Shown: positions 43,226 to 52,842 of the stretch, one piece after another
Layout: each line of letters begins with the position of its first letter
Numbering within the stretch: position 1 is the first letter of the stretch
Assembly (NCBI RefSeq): GCF_000340215.1
Contig: NW_006921543.1
Span: forward strand, 558,001-622,000
DNA length: 64,000 bases
Source of the DNA: Pseudocercospora fijiensis CIRAD86
Lineage: Eukaryota; Ascomycota; Dothideomycetes; Mycosphaerellales; Mycosphaerellaceae
Reading direction: 5' to 3'
The notes under the pieces: model-generated
Database searches by the model: none
The model's input: only the letters and a program-made list of their open reading frames with translations
What the model was told of the DNA's origin: nothing
Position numbers and translations under genes: made by a program

Positions 43226-43898
43226 ATAGCGAATCTACTTAACTAAGTTACGACGCCTCGTAAGAAGGGACCTACTACTTCTACGGGTCGTAATAAGATC
43301 GGAAATAAAGGAACGAGTATAGTACATTAACGCAAGATAGCTACTACTACTACCGCTAGCTCCGGTACTAGAAAGGGCGTCGCGAGTAAGGCTCCGCGTA
43401 AGACAACGGCGGGCAAGGCTCTACGTAAGACGATAACTAGCGCTTCTACTACTAGTAGCAATCGTACGAAGCGTCGATAGCGCCTAGGAAGTAAGTCCTA
43501 TTTATAGCCGGCAGCGTAGCCGGTAGCGTAGCCGGTAGCGTAGCCGGCATTCTTACTGTCTTTTTACTAATCCTTCTTTAGCCGTAACCCTCCGTAAGAT
43601 TCGGTAGTATTAGAAGAGTTCTAAGCTCCTAATCCGCAAAACTCCTTTCTAACGACTTATTCGCGAAATTGCCTAGGATTATAGAATAGACCTTCGCTTC
43701 TAAGCCTCCGCGATAGGCGCCCTTTAAGAGGCTATAGAAGCCTACCTAGTTCGTATCTTCGAATATATATTTCTCTTCTACCTCTTTTCGGACTATACTA
43801 ATACTATTTTAGCGGTTAACCTTATAGCTATCTACGCGAAGCGTATAACGATTATAGATAAGGATTTCAAAGCACTCGATTAGATCCTAAAAGGCTAG
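43226..43898 (+). pseudogene. Histone H3-like gene H3-B of E1 (two introns)
   Basis: The start is ATA at 43226. Exons are 43226-43490, 43582-43764 and 43813-43898, giving 177 aa. The tail reads TTPRKKGPTTSTGRNK, later KAPRKTTAGKALRK, like an H3 N-terminus. Intron 1 (43491-43581: GTAAGT, TTACTAAT, TTTAG) contains a GCCGGC minisatellite. Splicing restores RLG-TVTLRKIR, the H3 core entry. The fold has KSSKLLIRKTPF, LIREIA-x-DYRIDLRF, SAIGAL-x-EAIEAYLVRIFE; intron 2 (branch ACTAATAC, TTTTAG) has lost its donor G to RIP. It resumes NLIAIYAKRITIIDKD. Spliced loop lengths are canonical H3. Confidence 0.87.
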
Positions 43899-44222
43899 AA
43901 TGTCTATATTCGAGATAGTACTAGATAGGATAGATATACTAGTAGGAAGGATGTTCGTAGTATCGTCTGCAAGCTTTTCTATATACGAAATAAGCCGCTG
44001 TTATACGGCGCTATATACCGCGCTCTAAATACTCTCTAAGTATATATATATAGTATAGTATGCTTTATTAGCCGTACGGAATAGAAGTCTCCTAAAATCC
44101 CGTTAGTACTAAGGAGTAAAAAGGCCGGCTACGCTGCCGGCTACGCTGCCGGCTACGCTGCTAGCTACGCTGCTAGGTTTTTCAAAGAACTAAAAGAAGA
44201 TAGACATTCCGGTTAATTTGTA

Positions 44223-44762
44223 TTAGTTTAGATTTTTATAAAAAGAAAACAGGGAAAAATAAGGAAGGTTGAAGAGCCTAATAGTTATAGTTATAGGCAC
44301 TATCCCTGTTTTCTAGAGCATATTATACACCTGCCTTTGCAACTCTACCTAATACTCCCTCTAAATATCCTTATACTCTACCTACTAGAAATTTAACTAG
44401 GTACCTAGACCTGTAGCTGCCTCTATATCTTTTACTATCTTCTATAGGTTAAAGGCCTCTTCTATAGCAGCTTCTACCTCTTTATACAATACGAAGTTAC
44501 TACCTACCCTACCCTTTATATCTCCTAAATAACTAAGAGTTCTAAGGAACGAACTAGCATTCGGCCTTAGTATAGCGAGTAACTAGTAGAACTTTCTATA
44601 GAGCTGCCTTATAGCTCTTTTATATACTATACCGATACCGAGGGAGGAGCTATCCTAGTACTTAATATTGTCGAATAGTTCGGTAGGAAAGTATATAAAC
44701 TTCTTAAGGAGGAGGACTTCTAGGGAAATCGATAAGTTCTGCCTAGATCTAGATAAAGACAT
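44223..44762 (-). pseudogene. Cargo gene C2 of E1, unknown 179-aa protein
   Basis: The ATG is intact at 44762 (ATA in the E2 copy) and the TAA is at 44225-44223, 540 bp with no intron. Text includes LSRSRQNSSISLEVLLLKKF, LPTELFD-like and IGIVYKRAIRQLYRTF, then RPNASSFLRTLSYLGDIKGR and NFVLYKEVEAAIEEAFNL, ending hydrophobic (LFNLPYFSLFSFYK). About nine internal stops are all TAG. It is helical by composition; no family is recognised. It is convergent with H3-B and closest to the 3' terminal repeat. Confidence 0.6.
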
Positions 44763-45202
44763 TCTACTAAGCAGTTAGGGAATTGAACCGTAAACGAAAG
44801 GATAAAATTCATACCTAAGGAGTGCAGTTTCCGAACTAAACTATAATGCCTTGTATATATATATATATACTTTTGATTAGTTAGTGCCCTTAGCTAATTG
44901 TCTATAGATTTGAGGTTATATAAGTACCTTTATATAACTACGTAGCCTAAGTAGGATTCGAAAATTCTATAAGTACTAAGGACTAAAAATACCGGCCACG
45001 CTGCCGGCTATACTGCTAAGTCTTATAAAGGGCTTGCTTAAAGCTACGTATACATTCGTACACTTCTTAAAAACCGATAAATTATATAGTTCGAACTAGC
45101 TACTTATATAGTTGCTTAGCAAACCAACCCAAACCAAACTAGAGTTTCGGCTTAGCAAACCAAACCAAACCAACCCGAACTACTACGGGGTCTAAATCTA
45201 AC

Positions 45203-47935
45203 TAGTACAAGATCCGGTCCCTTACGAGGACTACTACTACTAAGCTTTACCGAACCCTTAGAATCCTAGTTAGCTACCTAGAAAAGGACGACAAGTCTAA
45301 TACTAACTAGGAGACCTTTAAGCTAGCCTTTTTAAGGGAGTATCGGAAGCGCGATAGCCGCTATATTAAAGGCAGTCGCGTATAGCTCGAGGCCCTCTAC
45401 TTAGTAAGGCGTACTAAGGATAACGACCTAAAGGGGTATATCCGTAAATTTGTCGAGTTAGCGGACGGTATCGAATAGAGTAACCTCGAAAACTCTTAGA
45501 GGACGAGGCTACTCCTCTAGGGGTTGCTATAGCCTATAGCTTAACGTATCTTCCGTCGCTATAAGCTTAGCGAGGCCGATCCTAAGAGTTTTAGGAAATA
45601 CAAAGAGGTCCTAGTATGTATTAAGAGCGATATTAATAGCTCCGCCGATATAAGGAAGTTTATCTACGGCGAGGATAGGAATAACCTAGCGTAGGTTAGG
45701 AAAGAAGCTATAGGAAGTAGGGGACCTAAATTCCTTCCCAAATCGCAAAGTAGTCCTAAGACCGTAACTCCTACTATTACTAAGCACTCTCAAGACGTTG
45801 CGGACTTAGCTAAATCCCTATTCCGACTTAACCTAAATGCGAAGGCATTATAGCGAGTTAGGGAAGTTATCGATACTACTATACTAGGCGATATACCGCT
45901 AGTCTACTAGGTTTTAGATCCTAACTATCCTAAAGCCCCTTTAGTAGATGTCTACGCTATACGGAAGATCTATTCTAACTTAGATAGCAAGTACTAGATA
46001 TATAGTAGTTTTAAATATATCTAATCGTCTTGCCCTATCTAGAAAGAGCTTCTTAATAGAAAGCTTGTTATATAAGTAAATAGTCGGTTCTACTATATAG
46101 ACACCGGCGACAAGATTAACTTCGAATAGGATCGAAGAGCCCCGAAGCTACCTTAACTAAAAGCCCTTCTAGAAAGGAAGTATAGCGGCAAGATCGAGTT
46201 TAAGGAGACTAGGAACAGTACCCTCGCCGCTATCGCTAAACGGGAAACTTAGAAGGTTAGGGCTAAATAGGTTAAGGAGCGAAGTAGTAATAGTACTACT
46301 AAGCCCGTTAAAGTTAACTTTGTTTCTTAGGACCCAGACGCAGTTACTAATGTTTACGCGGTTACTAAGAATAGTATAGATGTCTACGCTGCTATAAGGT
46401 CCTAAACCTAGTCCTAGAACAAGGGTAAGAGCCCGCAAAATCCTACTTGCCCTAGTACGGCAGCCCCTACTAAGGTACTAAAGAATAAGGCGGCCGATAA
46501 GGCTAAGCAATAGCGAGAGTCAACCGCTAAAACTAAGACTCTCTAGACAGCTATAGACCGTGCTACCCGAGCTAGCACTACGCCTATAGAGAGCCTAGTT
46601 ATTCCGGAGACTCTAGAGGTCGAAATAGAAGATAATACTACCGACATTAGTAGTACCCTAGGTCTAACTAACCTACTAGCCTATAAGCGGAAGTTAGCCG
46701 ATCTAAAGAGCTTTCGCTTTAATAGGTACATAAACAAGTATAGTGCTAGTCTAGCTAACTCCTTAGATACTAAGGCAAACGCTCTCTTCTAGGCTTTATA
46801 GTTCCTAGACCTTAAGTCTAATATGTCTATAGGGGAGCTACTAGTATACGGTTTGCCTACTAACCTGTTCTAGAGTCGAATCCCTAACGATGCTACCTTT
46901 ATAAAGGATCTCGCTACCTTTTAAAGGAAATAGGGGCGAGAGGACTATATCGATATCTCTTCCCTATAGTTCCTTCCTAAATTTTTAGGTACCTACGAGT
47001 CCGTAGAAGGCGAATCGGTAACCTACGAGACTATCGATAATACTAACGAAGAGGGGGATAAGGAGATAGGCCGAGGGGATAGTAATAATGCTAACTCTGC
47101 TTTAGTTTTAGTTTCTATTAAGGCTATCCGATTTACTAGCTAATAAATCGGTCGGGTAGGCCCTCCTCGACCTAAGGAACTTTACTCTATCCCTAATAAT
47201 ATAGACCTTTCTGTAGTTACCCGTTCCTTCGCTATCGTTTCCGCTATCTATATTTAAGTTACTATTAGAAGCTATAGTTAGCAGTTGCTAGCAATGCTTA
47301 ATAATAGTTCGAAGTTACTTATTATAAGTAAGCTTTAGGCTAAGTAGCTTAGGCTGCTAATAAATAGAGACATCTCCCTCGGTATATAGGGAGTAAATAG
47401 GGAGGTTGCGCTAGTAGGTGCCTACTATAATGTTATAGTAGACGCCTTCGGCATATGCTTTTCCTTTACCTTCTAGATTGCCGCCGACCTAAACACGCTA
47501 ATTATCCTAGGTCGGCTATAGTCTCGTATAACCCGGGGTATCTAGCGTAACTGCGACGATAGCTCCTAGGAAGGAACTATCGCTAACTAGAAAAGTAACC
47601 GAGTCGTATTTACTAGTTATATCGGAAACACTAGCTACAAGTCCTACGAGGATATCCTTGCTGCTTCTAAACGGTCTTCGGAAAACGCTACGGCGCGGTT
47701 GTAAGACCGGCAATCTGCGCTATAAGTTAGTATAGCTTAAATAGGTTATATCTAGAAGTGCGCCGCTCCGTACGTTAAGGCAAGTTTCTAGGTTCTATAC
47801 TAAAGAGACGAGTATACGAGGCGATAGCGAGTATAATACGACGACTACCTAGTATACGAGTTAAGGTAATAATACTGTCGTATATATCGTCGCTAGAGGC
47901 GGGTCTACCCGAACTAACTAATTAGAGCGCGAGTC
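45203..47935 (+). pseudogene. Gypsy gag-protease, 3' part
   Basis: Reading resumes exactly in frame at 45203. The capsid-like part reads ETFKLAFLREYRKRDSRYIK then DNDLKGYIRKFVELADGIE, typical of a fungal Ty3 capsid. A long Lys/Thr-rich linker follows, then text at 47.45-47.65 kb with FCFTFQIAADLNTLIILGRL-like strands and GNTSYKSYEDILAASKR, fitting the end of a retropepsin domain. Stops are RIP-type. The end is put at palindrome P2. The capsid call is by layout and charge; the protease is supported by its position just before RT. Confidence 0.65.
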
Positions 47936-47959
47936 TAATACTACCCCCGGGGTGTTATT
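47936..47959. repeat. Palindrome P2 between gag-protease and pol
   Basis: TAATACTACCCCC/GGGGTGTTATT. It keeps a TG in an area nearly free of TG. Confidence 0.6.
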
Positions 47960-50900
47960 CTAAATCTAACGTTTTCGCCGGTATTACAAATTAGTACTAC
48001 TAGCTATATACCTATCGACTTAGGGAGACTTCTAAAGAGGTCTACGCGCTGTTTTGTTGCGCTAATCTCTAAGCCTAGCGACAAAGAGAGAGAGCTTAGG
48101 TTCTATAAGCGATTAGTATATATACCCTATATAAGAGGGTAGCTAATAAGATTAAGCCCGTTAAAGGTAGCGTGCATATAACTAATAGGTCTAATCCTAG
48201 CGGAAATCCTAACTAGCGACAAAAGTGCCTTAATTAGGAGGCGACACTACTACCTAGGGATAGTCCGTACGACTAGAAATATATTACTAAGAAGTTCTCT
48301 ACTATTCCTAGGGGTTTAAGACTAATAGAGGAGAGGCTTACAAAGATTAAACCTAGTATAGAACTTTCGGATCGTAAGCTTAACCCGCTATACGAGCTTC
48401 TATACAACCGCGAAGCCGTATTAGTATATAACTTCACTTACCTAGGTAGAATAAACCCGGAGGTTGCCCCTCTATAGAGGATCCGAACGATCGAGTATAA
48501 GCCTTAGGCCTACCTAGGTTTTAAGCTAAACCTAAGCCTACGAGGTATAGTTAAAGATATAATACGACAGCGTATAAAGGCCGGTACACTAGAGCCTTCC
48601 TATGCCTCGTACCGGAATCTATACTTCCTAGTTTAAAAGAAGATAGCTCCTAGGGAGCTAAAGAAGTACCGGCTAATTAATACTACGCAGAAGTTTAATA
48701 TAGTTACAATTAGAGATGCTAACCTTCCCCCGGAGACTAATAGGTTCTTAGAAGCCTTTGCTAATTGTATTATAGCCTTACTAGTTAACGTGTTCTCGGG
48801 CTACGACTAGATCCCTCTCTACCCCGATAGCCGAGACCTTACTAGCTTCGAAACGCCTCTTAGGCTATACCGATAGACTACCCTTCCTTAAGGAGCGACT
48901 AACTTAGTTGCCTAGTTTGTTCGTATTATAAACTAAGTCCTCGCGGCCTATATCTCCTATATAGCAATACCTTTCCTCGACGATATCGGCATTAAGGGCC
49001 CTAAAACTAGGTACGACAATAAAGAAGTAGAGCCTAGCGTCCGTAGGTTCTTTCTCGAATATATCTAGAACCTCGATAGTATCCTTTACGACCTAGAGCG
49101 AGCTAACCTAACGGTCTATAGGGAAAAGCTTTAGCTCCTATACAAACGAATAAACATTGTTAGGTTTGTAACCGATAAAAACGGCCGCTATCCTAATAAT
49201 GTACGGGTCCTAAAGATAGTGTCCTAGCCGGATCCTACCTATTAGAAGGATGTCCGAACCTAGCTTAGAGTAGTCTCCTACTTCCGTATCTAGGTCGAGA
49301 ACTTTGTATTAGTATATAAGCCCTTATACGCCTTGCTTAAGAAGGATACTAAGTTCGAATAGACTTCCGTTTACTAAGTAGCTAAGGATAAGGTAACTAA
49401 GGCGCTCGTTAGCGTACCTATACTTACGTCTATTAACTACTTAGAGGGTATAGGCTTACTAATTGTTGCTATCGACTCGAGCGGGGAAGGCTATAGCGAG
49501 ATACTAATGCAGTATAATCGTAAAGAGCTATCTTTACGTTACCCTATCCGGTATAACTTAGGGCTATAGAAACTAATCGAGGCCCGATATAACGCCGGCA
49601 AGCGAGAGTGCCTTAGAGTCTATAAGGCTCTAAAGAAGTTCCAACTATAGCTCTTTAGTATATTCTTTCGCCTAGAGATCGATACTTAGACGCTAGTCTA
49701 TTAGCTTAACCGTATAGCCTCCGACCTACCTAACTCTACGACAGCTCGGTAGGTTGCCTAGATCTATCTATTTAATTTCGACGTCTTCTACGTTCCTAGG
49801 AAGAAGTATACTAGACCGGATAGCCTTTCTAGGAGGCCTACTATAGAAGAGGATATCGCCGAAATAATAGAAGAAGAGGATGTCGACGCGGTTATTAACC
49901 GTACCTTCTTTACGGCCTTCTATATTAATGCTATGCCGGCAATTACTAGATCCGATAACTAATCTAGTAACTAACCTAACGAACCTAGCGAGTAGCCTAA
50001 GAGGTAGGCTAACGAGGACCCTACTACTAACGGCGACTAGGCTAAAGATAGAGCGGATAAATTAGATAGGGATAATATCCTTAATAGGGTCTACTCCGAC
50101 GACTCCTATTATATCGCCTACTTCCTAACCTATACGAAGAAAGTACCTAGTCTATTAAAGAGTTAATACCGTCGGGTTATTCGCTATTCTCGACGCTTCC
50201 TTATTAAAGATCGTATCCTTTAGCGATAAGCAATAATTAATACACCCCTCTAGCGTGTTACTAATAATCCTATAGCAAGACAAGAAATTCTTCGTTTAGT
50301 TTACGACGATCTTAGCTACTAGGTAGTAGAGGGCACCTTCGACGTCCTTCGTCGACGATACTAGTAGGATAGCGTATAGGCTAATGTCTCTCGCTACTAT
50401 AAGAGCTGTCCTAAGTGCAATTTTAGGAATAGCTACCGTCGACTAGGCGAGCTGCGTATCCCTACTACCTAGTTAGTTAGGGAACGATAGTACGGTAATA
50501 GGGTTTATCTAAGCCGGAACAATAGCCTCTATATTATTCGAGAAGGTCTTTCTCGGTAGCTCGAAGCCTATTATTACCGCAAGGGCTATAGTGCTATTAC
50601 CGCCTATAATATAGCTACCTTCCTATTTAAGGACCTATTCTATCGATAGGGCACGCCCTACGAAGTTATCTTAGATAATACTACGACTAATATAGCTAAA
50701 GAAGTATAGGCGCTGCTTCTTTTATATAGGGCGAAGAACGTTCGTATCTCTCCGTACTATCCGCAAGCTAATAGTATCGTTAAGCGTAGCTATCGGTCTT
50801 TAATTAATGCCTTGTCTAAATTAACTAATAGTAGTAATAGATTAGTCGCGATCTCTACTCGTGTCCTAGCCGTTCTCTAGGCCGACTAAACGACCGTTAT

Positions 50901-51690
50901 CGATACTACTAGGCTTATACTAGTAGAGGTTATAATTAGACGAGACGCTATTCTTCTAATTAAATTGTCGTACCGTATATATAGCGTTTACGACTAGGGA
51001 TCTGTTCGCACTCGAGCGGATCTTCTTACTCTATAGGCTAAGGCTCTTAAGGAAATAACTACTACTTCTTAAGAGGGACTTACTCGACAACGTCGCCTTC
51101 GTAAAGAGGCTAAGCAGTATTTCGATAACTATAATACTATTAATTAGGAGCCTCTAAAGGTTAGCGATATAGTTCTCCTATACCATTCCGAGCTAGAGTA
51201 TAGTTACTTCTATAAGCTAGCCTTTAAATAGAAAGGGCCTTATAGAGTATAGGAGGTCCTTTACGACGGTTCTGCGTATCGTCTTTAGGAACTTAATAGT
51301 GCTACGTTAAAGCACTCGTACCCTCGGGCTAACCTAAAGAAGATCGTCGAATTTAGAGAACCTACCCGCCCTCCGCTAACCGAGGAGGAAGTTAGTACCT
51401 CTATAGACCCTCTACCGACCTTAGATGCCTATCGAGAGGAGGATCCTACCGCGATTATAGATCCTGTTCTACCTAACAACTATGCCTATCCCTAGATACG
51501 TCTTAGTAAGCTATTAGGAATAACTTATAAACAAAGGGAGGGTTATATACGTATTAATTGCATATAGAGCATTTCCGATATTAAATCCGATAGTAAACTA
51601 GACTTCTAGCTATCTAACTCTAACTCCGAGGAGGAACTCGACTAGTCTAGCGACGAAGATCGCCTAGAATTATAGATAGAGACTAAATAA
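47960..51690 (+). pseudogene. Gypsy pol: RT, RNase H, integrase
   Basis: Reverse transcriptase lies at about 48.45-49.05 kb. It reads LEPSYASYRN, KKYRLINTTQKFN, TIRDANLPPETNRF, then FSGYDQIPL-type text and AIPFLDDIGIKGP, with the catalytic DD pair of the F/Y-x-D-D box. RNase H-like text follows at 49.44-49.75 kb (AIDSSGEGYSEILMQ, EARYNAGKRECLRVYKALKK). The integrase has a CPKCNFRNSYR zinc half near 50.41 kb and a core at 50.63-50.80 kb (VILDNTTTN, NVRISPYYPQANSIVKR). The stop at 51688-51690 follows SSDEDRLEL. Dozens of CAG/TGG-type stops disable it. The original product would be about 1240 aa. Confidence 0.85.
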
Positions 51691-51952
51691 TTGCTTGCTC
51701 TTCCTTGCCTCTACTACGTTACTTCCTTACTCTTATTAATCGTTCTCCGCGCTGTTAATGTAGTGCCGCCCTATACCTTTAGTCCTTACTGCCCTACTAT
51801 CTGTTCCTACTAATGCTTATACTCTTATTTGTTATTTGTTTAGCTTATCTTGTTATTGCCTTTTACTCTTGCTTTTACCTTCGATAGATATTGCTATAAC
51901 TTTATTCCTTTGCTCTTGTTTTCTTAGAAAGAACTATACGAGGCATAACTTC

Positions 51953-51980
51953 CTAATAATACCCTAGGGGTAGTATTAGG
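51953..51980. repeat. Palindrome P3 after pol
   Basis: Nearly the same sequence as P1 (CTAATAATACCC/GGGGTAGTATTAG), followed by the same GGAAAA-type stretch. Confidence 0.6.
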
Positions 51981-52401
51981 AAAATAGCCGAACCTAACCC
52001 CTCTATACTTCTAGGACTACTTCCCTCTAGTTTTCTAGACTCTAGTAACTACCTTCAGGTAGCAACGACGACAAGATGCTCTACTAGAGACTGTTCCTGC
52101 CCTAGTTAGCACTAGTTATACAGGATACTAAGAAAGGGAGGTTCCCTACCCCTTTCCCTTCCTACCGCTTAGATAGACATAGCAACCTAGGTCTATATCC
52201 TCTAAGAATAGAGACCTTAGGCTATTAAGCTTAGTATTTAGAAGAAGGAAGAAGGTAAACGCACAGACTACCTTTACGTGCTTGCTGATATAAAAGGTAA
52301 TACTATATCTATAACGGCAGTGCTATAGGCCGATATACTAACGAATTAGCTACGCTAGGCCTAGGCGACTTGCTCCTCGTTGCCGAGCATCTCTAGGAAA
52401 A

Positions 52402-52429
52402 GCTAACGCTACCCCGGGGGTGTTATTAG
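52402..52429. repeat. Palindrome P4 before ORF3
   Basis: AACGCTACCCC/GGGGGTGTTATT, close to P2 in sequence. Confidence 0.6.
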
Positions 52430-52842
52430 TCCCGCTAGCCTTACTACTATAGATTCCTACTAGGGACTCGAACTAACTAGTTATATTTCGAGCGTACGAG
52501 AACCTACGATAGCTAAAGGTTAACAAAGGCGCGTCGTCGCCGCTAGCAATTAGCTAGATCGATTATTAAACTTTAGCCTGCCTTAATAATAAAGAGGTCT
52601 CGTATATAGCTTTACTTTTATATATAGCTGTTATCTGTTTGCTTTACTAGAATATACGGACTACGTTACCTTCGTATACTATTTAAAGCGAGCTTCCTAA
52701 GCTTCTTCTTCTACTCGAATACTAACTAACTCGCTACCGCCTAAGACCCCCCCTTTCTATCTAAGCCCTTTAACTATTATTATTAAGTAACGAACACGTT
52801 TTGCAAACTCGTTTCTAACCTACTTCCGCTTCGGTCGACTAG

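Larger units (their letters stand above)
25354..45194 (+). mobile_element. hAT element E1 carrying histone H3 genes (split by E2)
   Basis: E1 begins TAGACCCCGCAGTAGTTCGG and ends with the inverse TACTACGGGGTCTA. The 8-bp TSD AATCTAAC at 25346-25353 and 45195-45202 is perfect. An 8-bp TSD and ends derivable from CAGACCCC are hallmarks of the hAT superfamily. E1 consists of 25354-26002 and 35932-45194, about 9.91 kb without E2. Gene order after a repetitive 5' segment is hAT transposase (+), H3-A (+), unknown (+), H3-B (+), unknown C2 (-). It sits in gypsy gag. Confidence 0.9.
51691..52842 (+). other. Gypsy pol-ORF3 spacer with two palindromes
   Basis: About 1.15 kb without a followable frame. 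It contains palindromes P3 (51953-51980) and P4 (52402-52429) and a C-rich stretch at about 52745. It may hold a promoter or splice signals for ORF3. Confidence 0.45.

Noticed and set aside
43015..43246. Overlapping short ORFs on both strands at the H3-B 5' end
   Set aside because: They are open only by chance; the H3 frame, confirmed in E3 and by intron phase, begins at 43226.
43226..43898. H3-B as a centromeric H3 with an inserted loop
   Set aside because: The apparent 16-residue insertion is an intron (ACTAATAC branch, TTTTAG acceptor); spliced loop lengths are those of ordinary H3.
25354..45194. Inverted repeat as an assembly artefact
   Set aside because: Two different perfect 8-bp TSDs, restored gag frame and small sequence differences between arms fit two real insertions; long reads would still be worthwhile.
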